A stretch of DNA of 54,987 bases, from assembly GCA_010027845.1 (NCBI GenBank), contig RGUL01000008.1, forward strand, positions 1 to 54,987, written 5' to 3'. The stretch is from Gammaproteobacteria bacterium (GTDB taxonomy: Bacteria; Pseudomonadota; Gammaproteobacteria; Steroidobacterales; Steroidobacteraceae). The position numbers and the translations under genes are program-made. The stretch's first letter is position 1. Each line of letters opens with the position of its first letter. Shown here one piece after another: positions 42,216 through 51,429 of this stretch. The notes under the pieces are model-generated. The model did no database searches. It was not told where the DNA came from and saw nothing but the letters and a program-made list of their open reading frames with translations.

Positions 42216-42952
42216 ACGCCGGCCAGTATTGGCTGGTCGTGCCGGCGGCGGGTCGCGGCCAAAGATTCGGCAGCGAACTACCCAAACAATATCTCCCGCT
42301 GCGACAGCGCAGCATGCTCGAGTGGTCGTTGCAGCCGTTTCTCGCCGATGCGGCCTGTGCCGCCGCGGTGGTCGCCGTAGCGGCCGACGATATGCATTGG
42401 GCGGGCGTGCAGGCGCGACTCGGTGCACGCGTGCGCGCGGTGCACGGTGGCGCCGAGCGCGCCGATTCGGTGTTCGCCGCGCTCGATGCGCTGCGTGCCA
42501 GCGGCGTCGCCGAGCAGGCTTGGGTGTTGGTACACGATGCAGCGCGCCCTTGTGTGACGCCCGGCGAAATCTTGGCCTTGCGCAACACGGTGGCGCGACA
42601 CGCCACCGGCTCGCCGCTCGACGGTGGTCTGCTCGCCGTGCCGCTCGCCGATACTTTGAAGCGCGGTGAAGCGCACGAGCACGGCGTGCGGGTGTCGGCG
42701 ACGGTGCCGCGCGAATCTTTGTGGCGGGCGTTGACGCCGCAAATGTTTCGACTGGGTGCGTTGCATGCGGCCCTCGCGGCGGCGCGCATCGCGGGCCGCA
42801 CGCCGACCGACGAAGCACAGGCGATCGAGTGGGCGGGTGGTGCGCCGCGACTCGTCGCCGGTGAAGCCACCAACCTCAAGGTGACGACGCCGGCGGATTT
42901 CGCCTTGGCGGCGCAGATCCTCGAGTCGACGGAATTTTCGGGAGAACGCTGA
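42212..42952 (+). CDS. ispD: 2-C-methyl-D-erythritol 4-phosphate cytidylyltransferase
   Basis: IspD catalyses the third MEP-pathway step, using CTP. The product of about 246 residues has the nucleotide-binding start [44 protein letters not shown] and the C-terminal TPADFALA. I chose the GTG at 42212 ([14 protein letters not shown]); a TTG at 42206 is an alternative. The normal ftsB stop (42202-42204) would leave a short gap before it. It overlaps ispF by one base. Confidence 0.95.
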   Translation: MNAGQYWLVVPAAGRGQRFGSELPKQYLPLRQRSMLEWSLQPFLADAACAAAVVAVAADDMHWAGVQARLGARVRAVHGGAERADSVFAALDALRASGVAEQAWVLVHDAARPCVTPGEILALRNTVARHATGSPLDGGLLAVPLADTLKRGEAHEHGVRVSATVPRESLWRALTPQMFRLGALHAALAAARIAGRTPTDEAQAIEWAGGAPRLVAGEATNLKVTTPADFALAAQILESTEFSGER

Positions 42953-43425
42953 TGCGGATCGGTTCGGGATTCGACGTGCATGCTTTCGGGCCGGGCGATC
43001 ACGTCATGTTGGGTGGGGTGCGTATCGCGCACACGCACGGCGTGCTCGCGCATTCCGACGGCGACGTGTTGTTGCACGCGTTGTGCGATGCCTTGCTCGG
43101 TGCGGCCGGGCTCGGTGACATCGGCCAACATTTCCCGGACTCCGATCCGCGTTGGCGCGGCGCGGCGAGCGCAAACTTCGTGCGCGCCGCGATTTCTTTG
43201 ATCGGCGAACGGGGTTATGTGGTGGCCAACGCCGATCTCACCTTGCTCGCCGAAGCGCCGCGGATCGGCCCACACCGCGACGCGATTCGTCGCTCGATCG
43301 CAGAATTGTTGCAGGTCGAGAGCGATGCGGTGAACGTCAAAGCGACCACCACCGAGAAGTTGGGATTCACGGGTCGCGGTGAGGGTCTCGCGGCGATGGC
43401 GAGCGTGCTGCTCGTCGCCGCTTGA
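42952..43425 (+). CDS. ispF: 2-C-methyl-D-erythritol 2,4-cyclodiphosphate synthase
   Basis: IspF forms the cyclodiphosphate in the MEP pathway; it is a zinc-dependent trimer. The 157-residue product has the metal ligands in GSGFDVHAF (Asp and His) and in the [21 protein letters not shown] motif, as well as the [14 protein letters not shown] and [16 protein letters not shown] segments. With ispD and dxr in the window, three MEP enzymes are encoded here. Confidence 0.97.
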   Translation: MRIGSGFDVHAFGPGDHVMLGGVRIAHTHGVLAHSDGDVLLHALCDALLGAAGLGDIGQHFPDSDPRWRGAASANFVRAAISLIGERGYVVANADLTLLAEAPRIGPHRDAIRRSIAELLQVESDAVNVKATTTEKLGFTGRGEGLAAMASVLLVAA

Positions 43426-44486
43426 GCATTCCGGCGTCGGCGCCCGATTGGCGTAGGCTCGCGCTCGATCCGCCGCGCGCGGTGGAGCCGGTCGCCGGCC
43501 GCGCGCGCTTACGGGTCAGCCCCGAAGATTTCGTGGTCGACGAGGAGTCGGGTTTCGCCGCAGCCGGCGACGGTGCACATTTTTTGCTGCGCGTGCGTAA
43601 GCGAGGTGCGAACACCGGTTGGGTGGCGCGCGAACTCGCGCGCTGCGCCGGTGTGCGACCGTTCGACGTCGGTTACGCGGGCTTGAAGGACCGCAACGCC
43701 GTGACGACCCAATGGTTCTCCGTGCCGCGCGCGCGACGCTCAATCGAGGAATGGCTCGCGACGTCGGGCGAAGGTTGGCAGGTGCTAGAGGCGCACGGTC
43801 ACACGCGCAAGTTGCCGCGCGGCGCGCTCGCGGGTAATCGCTTTCGAATCGTCTTGCGTGACTTCAGTGGCGATCGCGCGGCACTCGAAACGCGATTGGC
43901 GCGCATCGTGCGCGAGGGTGTGCCCAATTATTTTGGTCCGCAACGCTTCGGGCGCGAATTGTCGAATCTCTCGGTCTTGGAAGGTCGAGCACCGCCGCGC
44001 GGCGAAGAGAGCTTCGCCTGGTCGGCAGCGCGCAGTCTCGTGTTCAACGCCGTGCTCGCGCGTCGCATTCAAGATGGTAGTTGGAATCGCTTGTCGATCG
44101 GTGAGCGCGCGAATCTCGACGGGCGCAATTCGACCTTCGTGGTCGAGAGCTTGGATGACGAAATCGCGCGCCGCGTGGCGACGTTCGATATTCATCCGAC
44201 CGGTCCTTTGATCGGTCATGGCGACTCTGGTGTCGCGGGGGCGCTCGCCGATCTCGAGCGCGAAGTCGCCGCCGAATTTCCGTTGCTGGTCGAGTTTTTG
44301 CAGTCCGCGGGGTTAGAGGCTGCGCGCCGTCCGCTGCGCGTCGCGGTGCGCGAGCTCGAATGGCAATGGCTCGCGGACGACGTCTGTGCGTTGCAATTCG
44401 CATTACGAGCGGGCAGCTTTGCGACCGCGGTAGTGCGTGAGTTGCTGGCGCTCGATGGCGCGGCAGCCCAAGAAGAACAAGGGTGA
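43422..44486 (+). CDS. truD: tRNA pseudouridine(13) synthase
   Basis: TruD makes pseudouridine 13 in tRNA-Glu. The 354-residue protein starts at a TTG overlapping the ispF stop. It has [14 protein letters not shown], the catalytic Asp motif [33 protein letters not shown] and [13 protein letters not shown]. The usual neighbours ispF and surE-pcm are present, but an isomerase gene and smr intervene before surE. Confidence 0.95.
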   Translation: MSIPASAPDWRRLALDPPRAVEPVAGRARLRVSPEDFVVDEESGFAAAGDGAHFLLRVRKRGANTGWVARELARCAGVRPFDVGYAGLKDRNAVTTQWFSVPRARRSIEEWLATSGEGWQVLEAHGHTRKLPRGALAGNRFRIVLRDFSGDRAALETRLARIVREGVPNYFGPQRFGRELSNLSVLEGRAPPRGEESFAWSAARSLVFNAVLARRIQDGSWNRLSIGERANLDGRNSTFVVESLDDEIARRVATFDIHPTGPLIGHGDSGVAGALADLEREVAAEFPLLVEFLQSAGLEAARRPLRVAVRELEWQWLADDVCALQFALRAGSFATAVVRELLALDGAAAQEEQG

Positions 44487-44494
44487 GGTGCAGC

Positions 44495-45241
44495 ATGATC
44501 GAGATCGAAGTACACGATCGAGTACGCGAAGTGCGGCTGGCGAGACCTCCGGTCAACGCACTCGATCGGCAGTTGATTCGTGCGCTCGACGAAGCGTTGG
44601 TCGCGCAGTTCGACGATCCGAATTGTGGTGCGATCGTGTTGAGCGGCGCGCCGGGTTCGTTCTCCGCCGGTCTCGACGTGCGCGAGGTGACGTCGGGCGC
44701 AGCCGCCGTGGAATCGTTAGTACGCGCTTTTTGGAGACTGCAAGAGCGATTGGTGCGCGCGCCGAAGCCGGTCATCGCGGCGATCACCGGTCATTGCCCC
44801 GCAGGCGGCATGGTGATTGCGCTGCTGTGCGACCACCGCATCATGGCGCGCGGCGAATTTGCGATCGGCCTCAACGAAGTGCAGGTCGGGCTGTATCCGG
44901 GCGACACCATTCATCGCGCGTACGTGCGGCTGATCGGCGCGGCGCGTGCCGCATCGTTGTTGTCGCGCGGTGCGCTACTCGATCCGGATGCCGCGCTCGC
45001 TGCGGGGCTGGTCGACGAACTCGCTGCGCCGCAGGAGGTGCGTAGTCTCGCGGTCGCACACGCGCAATCTTTGTTGCGCTTGCCGCCGCGCGCGTACGCG
45101 CGTACCCGGGCGTTGGTGCGCGCCGATCTCGTCGAACTCTATGCAGCTCCGCGTGAGTCGCTGGATTCGTTGCTCGCCGATGGCTGGGCGGGTGAGGAGA
45201 CGCATGCGGCGATGGCGCGACTGCTGCGCCGTCCGTCGTAA
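44495..45241 (+). CDS. Enoyl-CoA hydratase/isomerase family protein, resembling delta3,delta2-enoyl-CoA isomerase
   Basis: The 248-residue product is a crotonase-fold protein. It has the oxyanion-hole segments SGAPGSFSAGLDVREV and GHCPAGGMVIALLCDHRIMA, then the single catalytic Glu in GLNEVQVGLYPG. The CPAGG element, the IGLNE motif and the missing first catalytic Glu are typical of mitochondrial-type enoyl-CoA isomerases (ECI1), which move double bonds in unsaturated fatty acid oxidation. The ATG at 44495 has GAGGTG upstream; a GTG at 44483 overlapping truD is an alternative. The specific substrate is inferred. Confidence 0.8.
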   Translation: MIEIEVHDRVREVRLARPPVNALDRQLIRALDEALVAQFDDPNCGAIVLSGAPGSFSAGLDVREVTSGAAAVESLVRAFWRLQERLVRAPKPVIAAITGHCPAGGMVIALLCDHRIMARGEFAIGLNEVQVGLYPGDTIHRAYVRLIGAARAASLLSRGALLDPDAALAAGLVDELAAPQEVRSLAVAHAQSLLRLPPRAYARTRALVRADLVELYAAPRESLDSLLADGWAGEETHAAMARLLRRPS

Positions 45242-45242
45242 C

Positions 45243-45773
45243 TCAACCGTGCAGCAACACGTAGATCGCGCCGGTGCCGCCGTCGACCGGGCGCGCGGAG
45301 CAAAATGCGACCACGAGGTCGGTGCGCTGCAGAATTCCGTTCACCGCGTGCTTGAGCACCGGACCGCGCGGCCCCGAGCCGAGGCCTTTGCCGTGCACGA
45401 TGCGCACGCAGCGCAATTGTCTTGCGATGGCGCGGGCCAGGAACACGCGCAGTTCGGCCTTCGCCTCGCGCAGCGTGAGACCGTGCAGATCGATTTCCGA
45501 CTCGAGGCGATATTGGCCGCGGCGCAGCTTGCGCAGCACGCCGTCTTGTACGCCCGGCCGGCGAAAATTCAGCGAGTCGCCGGTTTCGACGTCGAGTTGC
45601 GCTTCGCTCAACTCGAGACTCGCCGCGAGCACTTCGGCTTCGTCACGACGACGAAAGCGTGCACGCGGCTTCGGTTTGCGACGGTGGGTGATGCGCGGCG
45701 GATGGTCGAGCGGACGCACGTCGCGCATCGCCTCGCGGAACAGCCGGACATCCTCGTCGGCCGGTTTGCGCAT
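45243..45773 (-). CDS. Smr domain protein (MutS2 C-terminal-like nuclease domain)
   Basis: The 176-residue product has a charged N-terminal half (to about residue 85; Arg-rich RRKPKPRARFRRRDEAE) and a C-terminal Smr domain (about 88-176). The domain carries the conserved EIDLHGLTLREAKAEL and the VHGKGLGSGPRGPVLK loop. Stand-alone Smr proteins of this SmrA/SmrB type are nucleases; SmrB cleaves mRNA at collided ribosomes in E. coli, but which type this is cannot be decided here. The ATG at 45773 is preceded by GGAGGT. It ends two bases from the isomerase stop on the other strand and is divergent from surE. Confidence 0.88.
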   Translation of the reverse strand: MRKPADEDVRLFREAMRDVRPLDHPPRITHRRKPKPRARFRRRDEAEVLAASLELSEAQLDVETGDSLNFRRPGVQDGVLRKLRRGQYRLESEIDLHGLTLREAKAELRVFLARAIARQLRCVRIVHGKGLGSGPRGPVLKHAVNGILQRTDLVVAFCSARPVDGGTGAIYVLLHG

Positions 45774-45820
45774 CCTGCTACCTCCGTGCACCGTTATTTG
45801 AGTATATTTCGCCGCGCCGC

Positions 45821-46579
45821 ATGAAGATACTCATCAGCAACGACGACGGTTACCGCGCCCGTGGCATCGTCGCGTTGCGTGCGGCGCTGGCCGGTCTCGC
45901 CGAGCTCACCGTCGTCGCCCCCGATCGCAATAAAAGCGGCGCGAGTAATTCCTTGACGCTAGACGTGCCGCTGCGCGTGACGCGCTCGGATACCGATTGC
46001 TACGTCGTCACCGGCACGCCCACCGACTGCGTGCACCTCGCCATCTCGGGTTTGTTCGACTTCGAGCACGACATGGTGGTGTCGGGCATCAACGACGGTG
46101 AAAACTTAGGTGACGACGTGCTCTATTCGGGTACGGTCGCGGCGGCGGTCGAAGGTCGGTTTCTCGGCTTGCCGACGATCGCGTTCAGTTTGCAGCGGCC
46201 CGAGAGCGGTGAAGCCGATTTTTCGGCCGCGGCAAAAGTCGCGCGCTCGATGGTGGCGCACTTATTGGAGCGGCCGCTCGATCGCAGCATGATTTTGAAC
46301 GTGAACCTTCCGCATTTGCCGTTCGAGCAGTTGCGGGGCTTTCGCACCACGCGGCTCGGTCATCGGCATCGCGCCGAGCGAATCGAAGCCAGCGCCGATC
46401 CGCGCGGTCGCAAGGTGTATTGGGTGGGCCCGGCGGGCAGCGAACAAGACGGTGGTCCGGGTACGGATTTTCACGCGGTGGCGAACGGCTACGTGTCCGT
46501 CACACCGTTGCAGACCGATCTCACGCGCCACGCTGCGCTAGAGCCCGTCGCGCGCTGGCTCGATGAGCTGCGCCCGTGA
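45821..46579 (+). CDS. surE: 5'/3'-nucleotidase SurE
   Basis: SurE is a metal-dependent nucleoside monophosphate phosphatase that also degrades short polyphosphates, linked to stationary-phase survival. The 252-residue protein has the metal-site motif [41 protein letters not shown] and [20 protein letters not shown]. It overlaps pcm by four bases, the conserved surE-pcm pair. Confidence 0.96.
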   Translation: MKILISNDDGYRARGIVALRAALAGLAELTVVAPDRNKSGASNSLTLDVPLRVTRSDTDCYVVTGTPTDCVHLAISGLFDFEHDMVVSGINDGENLGDDVLYSGTVAAAVEGRFLGLPTIAFSLQRPESGEADFSAAAKVARSMVAHLLERPLDRSMILNVNLPHLPFEQLRGFRTTRLGHRHRAERIEASADPRGRKVYWVGPAGSEQDGGPGTDFHAVANGYVSVTPLQTDLTRHAALEPVARWLDELRP

Positions 46580-47244
46580 ACGACCCGCGGTTCGCCGGCA
46601 TCGGCATGACCTCCGCGCGCACGCGCGATCGACTCGTGCAACGGTTGCGCGAGCAAGGAATTCGTAGCGCAGAAGTGCTGGAGCGGATTCGCACCGTCCC
46701 CCGCCACATTTTCGTCGACGAAGCGCTCGCGAGTCGGGCCTATGAAGATACGGCATTGCCGATCGGTTTCGGGCAGACGATCTCGCAGCCCTACATCGTC
46801 GCGCGCATGTCGGAGGCGCTGTTGCAAAGCGGGCCGCTGCACAACGTCCTCGAAATCGGTACCGGTTGCGGCTACCAAACCGCCGTGCTCTCTGGTCTCG
46901 TGACGCGCATCTACAGCATCGAGCGCATCGAGGCGCTGTTACAGCGCGCGAAATTGCGTCTCAAAGAATTGAGCGTCAAGAATGTGCGTTTTCGGCACGG
47001 CGATGGCATGGAAGGCTGGAAATCGCACGCGCCCTACGACGGAATTTTGGTCGCTGCCGCGCCCTTGTCGGTGCCCGAGGCGCTGCTTACGCAATTGGCC
47101 GAGAACGGGCGTCTGATCATGCCGGTGGGCGGCGAGGGCGGTCAGGAGCTGATGCGCTTCACGCGCCGCGATCAAAAAATCGAGAAAACCTCTCTCGGGC
47201 CGGTGTCGTTCGTGCCGTTACAGCCGGGCGTCGTCGCCGGCTGA
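46576..47244 (+). CDS. pcm: Protein-L-isoaspartate O-methyltransferase
   Basis: Pcm repairs isoaspartyl residues in aged proteins with S-adenosylmethionine. The 222-residue protein starts at a GTG. It has [20 protein letters not shown], the SAM-binding [16 protein letters not shown] and [15 protein letters not shown]. The last 27 bases overlap the convergent Mth938-like gene. nlpD and rpoS, which follow pcm in many relatives, are absent here. Confidence 0.95.
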   Translation: MNDPRFAGIGMTSARTRDRLVQRLREQGIRSAEVLERIRTVPRHIFVDEALASRAYEDTALPIGFGQTISQPYIVARMSEALLQSGPLHNVLEIGTGCGYQTAVLSGLVTRIYSIERIEALLQRAKLRLKELSVKNVRFRHGDGMEGWKSHAPYDGILVAAAPLSVPEALLTQLAENGRLIMPVGGEGGQELMRFTRRDQKIEKTSLGPVSFVPLQPGVVAG

Positions 47245-47619
47245 CGGCGGTCGACTCGGAAACAGCAGCGCGCGTACTTCACGGCCGTCTTGCACGAGCA
47301 CGTTATACGTCCGGCAAGCGGCGCCGAGCTCCATCGTCTCGACGCCGATGCGTCGCTCAAAAAACCAGGCGCGCTGCGCGGCGGGCAGAAAAAACTGGCC
47401 GCCCGCCCAGCCGATGATCACGAGCTCGGGTTTGGGTTCGAGCAAGGGAGCGAGTTCGTCGAAGTCGAGCGCCAGCGGTTGCGGTGTGCGCAACGGCGCG
47501 AGCAGGCTCGCGCCGACACAGATCGGCGTCGTGTGCACCGCAGCGCCGATGCGCAATTCGCCGGCACCGTAGCTGCGGATCAAGTTTGCGGTCGTACGAC
47601 CGGCCTCCATGAGTCCCAT
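47218..47619 (-). CDS. Mth938-like domain (DUF498) protein
   Basis: The 133-residue product is a single small alpha/beta domain with [36 protein letters not shown] and the [22 protein letters not shown] segment typical of the Mth938/NDUFAF3-like family. The mitochondrial relative helps assemble complex I; the bacterial function is not established. It is convergent with pcm (27-base overlap) and divergent from rpfE, whose start lies only 20 bases away. The start may also be the ATG at 47610. Confidence 0.8.
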   Translation of the reverse strand: MGLMEAGRTTANLIRSYGAGELRIGAAVHTTPICVGASLLAPLRTPQPLALDFDELAPLLEPKPELVIIGWAGGQFFLPAAQRAWFFERRIGVETMELGAACRTYNVLVQDGREVRALLFPSRPPSAGDDARL

Positions 47620-47639
47620 GCTTCGATAACATACGCGAT

Positions 47640-48608
47640 GTGCGTGAACTCGTGCTCGTATTCCCCGATCTGCAACCGCTGCCGGACGGCGCGTCCGCCG
47701 CTGCGCCAGATCCGCTGCAGTTGCGATTCGCAGCGGCCCGACCGTTGCCGGGTGGGTGGCGTACGTCGCTCGCGCACGAACTCGAACGCGACGACCTCGC
47801 GCTCGCGGCGCCCGCCGAAATCGTCGCTGCGGCTGCGGGACTCGAAGCCGGTGAATGGTGGTTGGCGACGCCGATGCACTGGCAGGCCGGCATGACGAGC
47901 ATATTCGTGCCAGCCGATGCGCTGCTGCATCCGAGTGGTGAAGAGGCTACCGAAATCGCCACCGAGTTCGCGGCGACTTTTGGCGCCGACGGACTTGCGC
48001 TCGTGCCCGTTGCGGGCGGTCATTGGTTGTTGCGCGGATTGGCGACCGAAGGCGCCGATGCGCCCGAGCCCGAACGATTACTCGGCACGACGCTCGATCA
48101 CGCGGTGTTGCAAGGTGCGGGTGCGGCGACCCTGCGTGCGTTCGGCAGCGAAATCGAAATGTGGTTACACGGGTTGCCGCTCAATCGTCGTCGCGAACAG
48201 GCGGGACTGCCGCGCATCTGTGCGTTGTGGTTTTGGGGTGGCGGTGTAACGCGCCGCGACGGCATCGTTGCCAGTCGAAGAACGGCCGACGCGCACGCGA
48301 GCGCCACGCTATTTTGCAGCGCCGATCCGTGGCTGCGGGCGGCGTGTCAGCTGGCGGCGCGTGATTGTTCGTGGCCTGCAGCCGATGCGGCCACGGCGAT
48401 CGAAAACATGCTGCGGGCGGCAGCGCCGCGCAGCGTATTCGTCGGCGCGTTCGATCGCGAGGGCTACGAATTTGCGATCGAGGCATTGCGGAGGGGCGCG
48501 ATCACGCGCCTCACGTTGCAGGGTAGCGATCGCGCCACCGATCTCGCGGCGACCGATCGCTATCGTTTTTGGCGGCCGCGGCGCAGTTTGCTCGAGGCGC
48601 TGGCATGA
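47640..48608 (+). CDS. rpfE: RpfE-type protein of unknown function
   Basis: The 322-residue product (GTG start, RELVLVFPDLQPLPDG) matches the kind of protein encoded next to recJ in Xanthomonas and Burkholderiales. These are annotated as RpfE or, by a weak resemblance, as phosphoglycerate mutase. Visible segments are LEAGEWWLATPMHWQAGMTS, MWLHGLPLNRRREQAGLPR and CALWFWGGGV. No catalytic motif or DNA-binding domain is evident. It overlaps recJ by four bases, so both are probably translated together. The rest of the rpf diffusible-signal cluster (rpfF, rpfC, rpfG) is not in the window. Confidence 0.7.
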   Translation: MRELVLVFPDLQPLPDGASAAAPDPLQLRFAAARPLPGGWRTSLAHELERDDLALAAPAEIVAAAAGLEAGEWWLATPMHWQAGMTSIFVPADALLHPSGEEATEIATEFAATFGADGLALVPVAGGHWLLRGLATEGADAPEPERLLGTTLDHAVLQGAGAATLRAFGSEIEMWLHGLPLNRRREQAGLPRICALWFWGGGVTRRDGIVASRRTADAHASATLFCSADPWLRAACQLAARDCSWPAADAATAIENMLRAAAPRSVFVGAFDREGYEFAIEALRRGAITRLTLQGSDRATDLAATDRYRFWRPRRSLLEALA

Positions 48609-50326
48609 GTCACGGACTCAAAATCGTCCGTCGTAGCGTTGACCCGGCGCGGCTCGCGCGCTTGCAGCAATTCGCGCCGGTGATCGCGCGCGCCTATGCG
48701 GCGCGTGGTATCGAAGACCCGCTGCAGTTGTCGCATGTACTCGAGCGTCTTTTGCCCGTGGGCACGCTCGAAGGCGTCGAAGCGGCGGTCGCTTTGTTAC
48801 TCGCGCATCGAGCACGCGCCACGCGCGTGCTCGTCGTCGGTGATTTCGATGCTGACGGCGCGACGAGTTCGGCGTTGTTGGTGCGCGCGCTGCGGGCGTA
48901 TGGTTTCGCCGACGTCGATTTTTTGGTGCCGAACCGCTTCGAATACGGTTACGGACTCTCGCCCGAAATCGTCACGCTGGCCGCACAGCGTGCGCCGGGG
49001 TTGATCATCACCGTCGACAACGGCATTTCGAGCATCGAAGGCGTCGCAGCTGCGCGCGCGCTCGGCATCGACGTGCTTGTCACCGACCATCACCTGCCGG
49101 GGGCGACGTTGCCGGCGGCGAACGTGATCGTGAACCCAAATTTACCGCAGGCGAGCTTCGGTTCGCGGGCGCTCGCGGGTGTCGGCGTCGCCTTTTACGT
49201 AGTCGCTGCGCTGCATCGCGCACTCGCCGATCGTAACTTGCCGTCGCCGGCGCAGTGGCTCGATTTGGTGGCGCTGGGCACGGTCGCCGACGTCGTCGCG
49301 CTCGACGAGAACAATCGAGTGCTGGTCGCGCAGGGTTTGCAGCGCGTGCGCGCGGGTCGCTGCACGCCGGGCGTGCGCGCATTGCTCGAAGTCGGTGGGC
49401 GCTCGATCAGCGACGTGATCGCCGCGGATTTCGGTTTCACCGCTGGTCCGCGTTTGAATGCCGCGGGTCGACTCGACGACATGTCGCTCGGCATTCGTTG
49501 TCTCATCACCGATTCGCCGACCGAAGCGCTCGCACTCGCCTCACGCCTCGATCAATTGAACATCGAGCGACGAGCGATCGAAGCGGGTATGCAGAGCCAA
49601 GCGATGGCGGCCGTCAAACCTTTGCTCGCCGCACGACGATCCGACGCGCCGACCCGCGCCGGGGTTTGTCTTTACGATCCCGGTTGGCATCAAGGCGTGG
49701 TCGGACTCGTCGCCGGTCGCGTCAAAGAGCGGCTGCGACGGCCGGTGATCGCGTTCGCCGATGCGGGCGAGGGCTTGTTGCGCGGCTCGGCGCGGTCGGT
49801 CGCGGGCGTGCATGTGCGCGACGTGCTCGAGGCGGTCAGCACGCAGCAGCCCGGACTTTTGTTGCGCTTTGGCGGCCACGCGATGGCGGCGGGGCTCACG
49901 GTCGAGGCTGCGCGGCTCGACGAATTCGCACGCGCATTCGAAGCGCAAGTGCTGCGCTTTTGTCCCGACGGCACGCTCGCTGATCGCATCGAGACCGACG
50001 GTGCGCTCGCGCTCGACGATATCGCGCTGCCGACCGCTGAGGCGCTGCGCGCCGCCGGTCCGTGGGGGCAAGCCTTTCCGGAGCCGAGTTTCGATCAAGC
50101 GTTTCGTATCGATCGCACTCGCGTGGTCGGCGAGAAACACTTGAAGATGCGCGTTGAGCCGGAAGGCAGCGGTCGGCACTTCGATGCGATCGCCTTCAAT
50201 TTTTTCCAAGGCCGAGAGCGCGATGCACCGCTGCCGACGCGCGCGAATCTCGTGTATCGCCTCGGTGTCAACGAATACATGGGCGAGCGACGACTGCAGT
50301 TGCTGGTCGAGCATCTGCTAGAATGA
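48605..50326 (+). CDS. recJ: Single-stranded-DNA-specific exonuclease RecJ
   Basis: RecJ is a 5'-3' ssDNA exonuclease in recombination and mismatch repair. The 573-residue protein has the DHH-superfamily metal motifs VVGDFDADGATSSALL (80-85 core), ITVDNGISS, LVTDHHLPG and VALGTVADVVAL. The DHHA1 domain has FGGHAMAAGLTVEAARL, and a C-terminal OB fold (about 460-560) follows. It starts at an ATG overlapping rpfE; a longer upstream frame is a shadow. prfB begins four bases after its stop. Confidence 0.96.
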   Translation: MSHGLKIVRRSVDPARLARLQQFAPVIARAYAARGIEDPLQLSHVLERLLPVGTLEGVEAAVALLLAHRARATRVLVVGDFDADGATSSALLVRALRAYGFADVDFLVPNRFEYGYGLSPEIVTLAAQRAPGLIITVDNGISSIEGVAAARALGIDVLVTDHHLPGATLPAANVIVNPNLPQASFGSRALAGVGVAFYVVAALHRALADRNLPSPAQWLDLVALGTVADVVALDENNRVLVAQGLQRVRAGRCTPGVRALLEVGGRSISDVIAADFGFTAGPRLNAAGRLDDMSLGIRCLITDSPTEALALASRLDQLNIERRAIEAGMQSQAMAAVKPLLAARRSDAPTRAGVCLYDPGWHQGVVGLVAGRVKERLRRPVIAFADAGEGLLRGSARSVAGVHVRDVLEAVSTQQPGLLLRFGGHAMAAGLTVEAARLDEFARAFEAQVLRFCPDGTLADRIETDGALALDDIALPTAEALRAAGPWGQAFPEPSFDQAFRIDRTRVVGEKHLKMRVEPEGSGRHFDAIAFNFFQGRERDAPLPTRANLVYRLGVNEYMGERRLQLLVEHLLE

Positions 50327-50330
50327 GGGC

Positions 50331-51429
50331 ATGATCGAACTCGGCCAAATCAAGCGCTCCCACACCGACCTCGAGGAGCGCGTGCGCTCCTTAAGGGGGT
50401 TTCTTTGAGTACGACCTCAAGCGCGAACGCCTCGAGGAAGTAAGCCGGGAACTCGAAGACCCGGCCGTCTGGCAAAAACCCGACAAAGCCCAAGAACTCG
50501 GCCGTGAGCGGGCCAAGCTCGCCGCCGAGCTTGAGCAAATCGACTCCGCCACCAACGCCGTGCGGAATTCCGTCGAGTTACTCGAACTCGCCGAAGCCGA
50601 AGACGATGCCGCGACGGCGACGGAGGTCGAACGCGAACTTCCACAAGTCGAATCCAAGGTACGCAAGCTCGAGCTGAAGCGCATGTTTCGCGGCGAGATG
50701 GACTCGCACAACGCCTACCTCGACATCCAAGCCGGCGCCGGTGGCACCGAGGCCCAAGATTGGGCGCAAATGTTGCTGCGCATGTACATCAAGTGGGCGG
50801 CCACGCGCGGCTTCGGCGCCGAAGTCATCGACTCGAGCCCCGGCGAAGTCGCCGGCATCAAAAGTGCCACGATCGAGTTCAAAGGTGACCACGCCTACGG
50901 TTGGTTGCGCACCGAAACGGGTGTGCATCGTTTGGTGCGCAAGTCGCCGTTCGATTCCGGTAATCGTCGCCATACGTCGTTCGCGTCGGTGTTCGTCTCG
51001 CCCGAGGTGGACGACGACATCAACATCGACATCAATCCGGCCGACCTCGAGATGGACGTGTATCGCTCGAGCGGCGCGGGCGGTCAGCACGTCAATAAAA
51101 CCGAGTCGGCGGTGCGGATCCGTCACGCACCCTCCGGCATCGTGGTCGCTTGTCAAAACGAGCGCAGCCAACACAAGAACCGCGCCACGGCGATGAAGAT
51201 GTTGAAGGCGAAACTCTACGAGCTCGAAGTCAATAAGCGTAACGCGGCTGCAAAAGTGCTTGAAGAGTCGAAGTCGGACGTGAGCTGGGGTCATCAGATC
51301 CGCAGTTACGTGCTCGACCAGTCGCGCATCAAAGATTTACGCACCGACGTCGAAGTAGGCAACACGACCGCGGTGCTCGATGGCGACCTCGATCAATTTC
51401 TCGAAGCATCCCTCAAGGCGGGCCTGTGA
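50331..51429 (+). CDS. prfB: Peptide chain release factor 2, expressed by programmed +1 frameshifting
   Basis: RF2 terminates at UGA and UAA. Frame 0 runs from the ATG at 50331 for 25 codons ([20 protein letters not shown]) to an in-frame UGA at 50406-50408. The rest is in the +1 frame (GAG TAC GAC from 50407) to 51429, giving about 365 residues, the normal length. The body has the peptidyl-transferase motif [17 protein letters not shown] (GGQ). The frame +1 shift is autoregulatory: low RF2 slows reading of the UGA and favours the shift. The stop overlaps the lysS GTG. Confidence 0.97.
50392..50408 (+). promoter_or_regulatory. prfB programmed +1 frameshift site
   Basis: The Shine-Dalgarno-like AGGGGG (50394-50399), a three-base spacer TTT and the slippery CTT followed by the UGA stop (CTTTGA, 50403-50408) reproduce the E. 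coli prfB recoding element in order and spacing. Confidence 0.97.
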
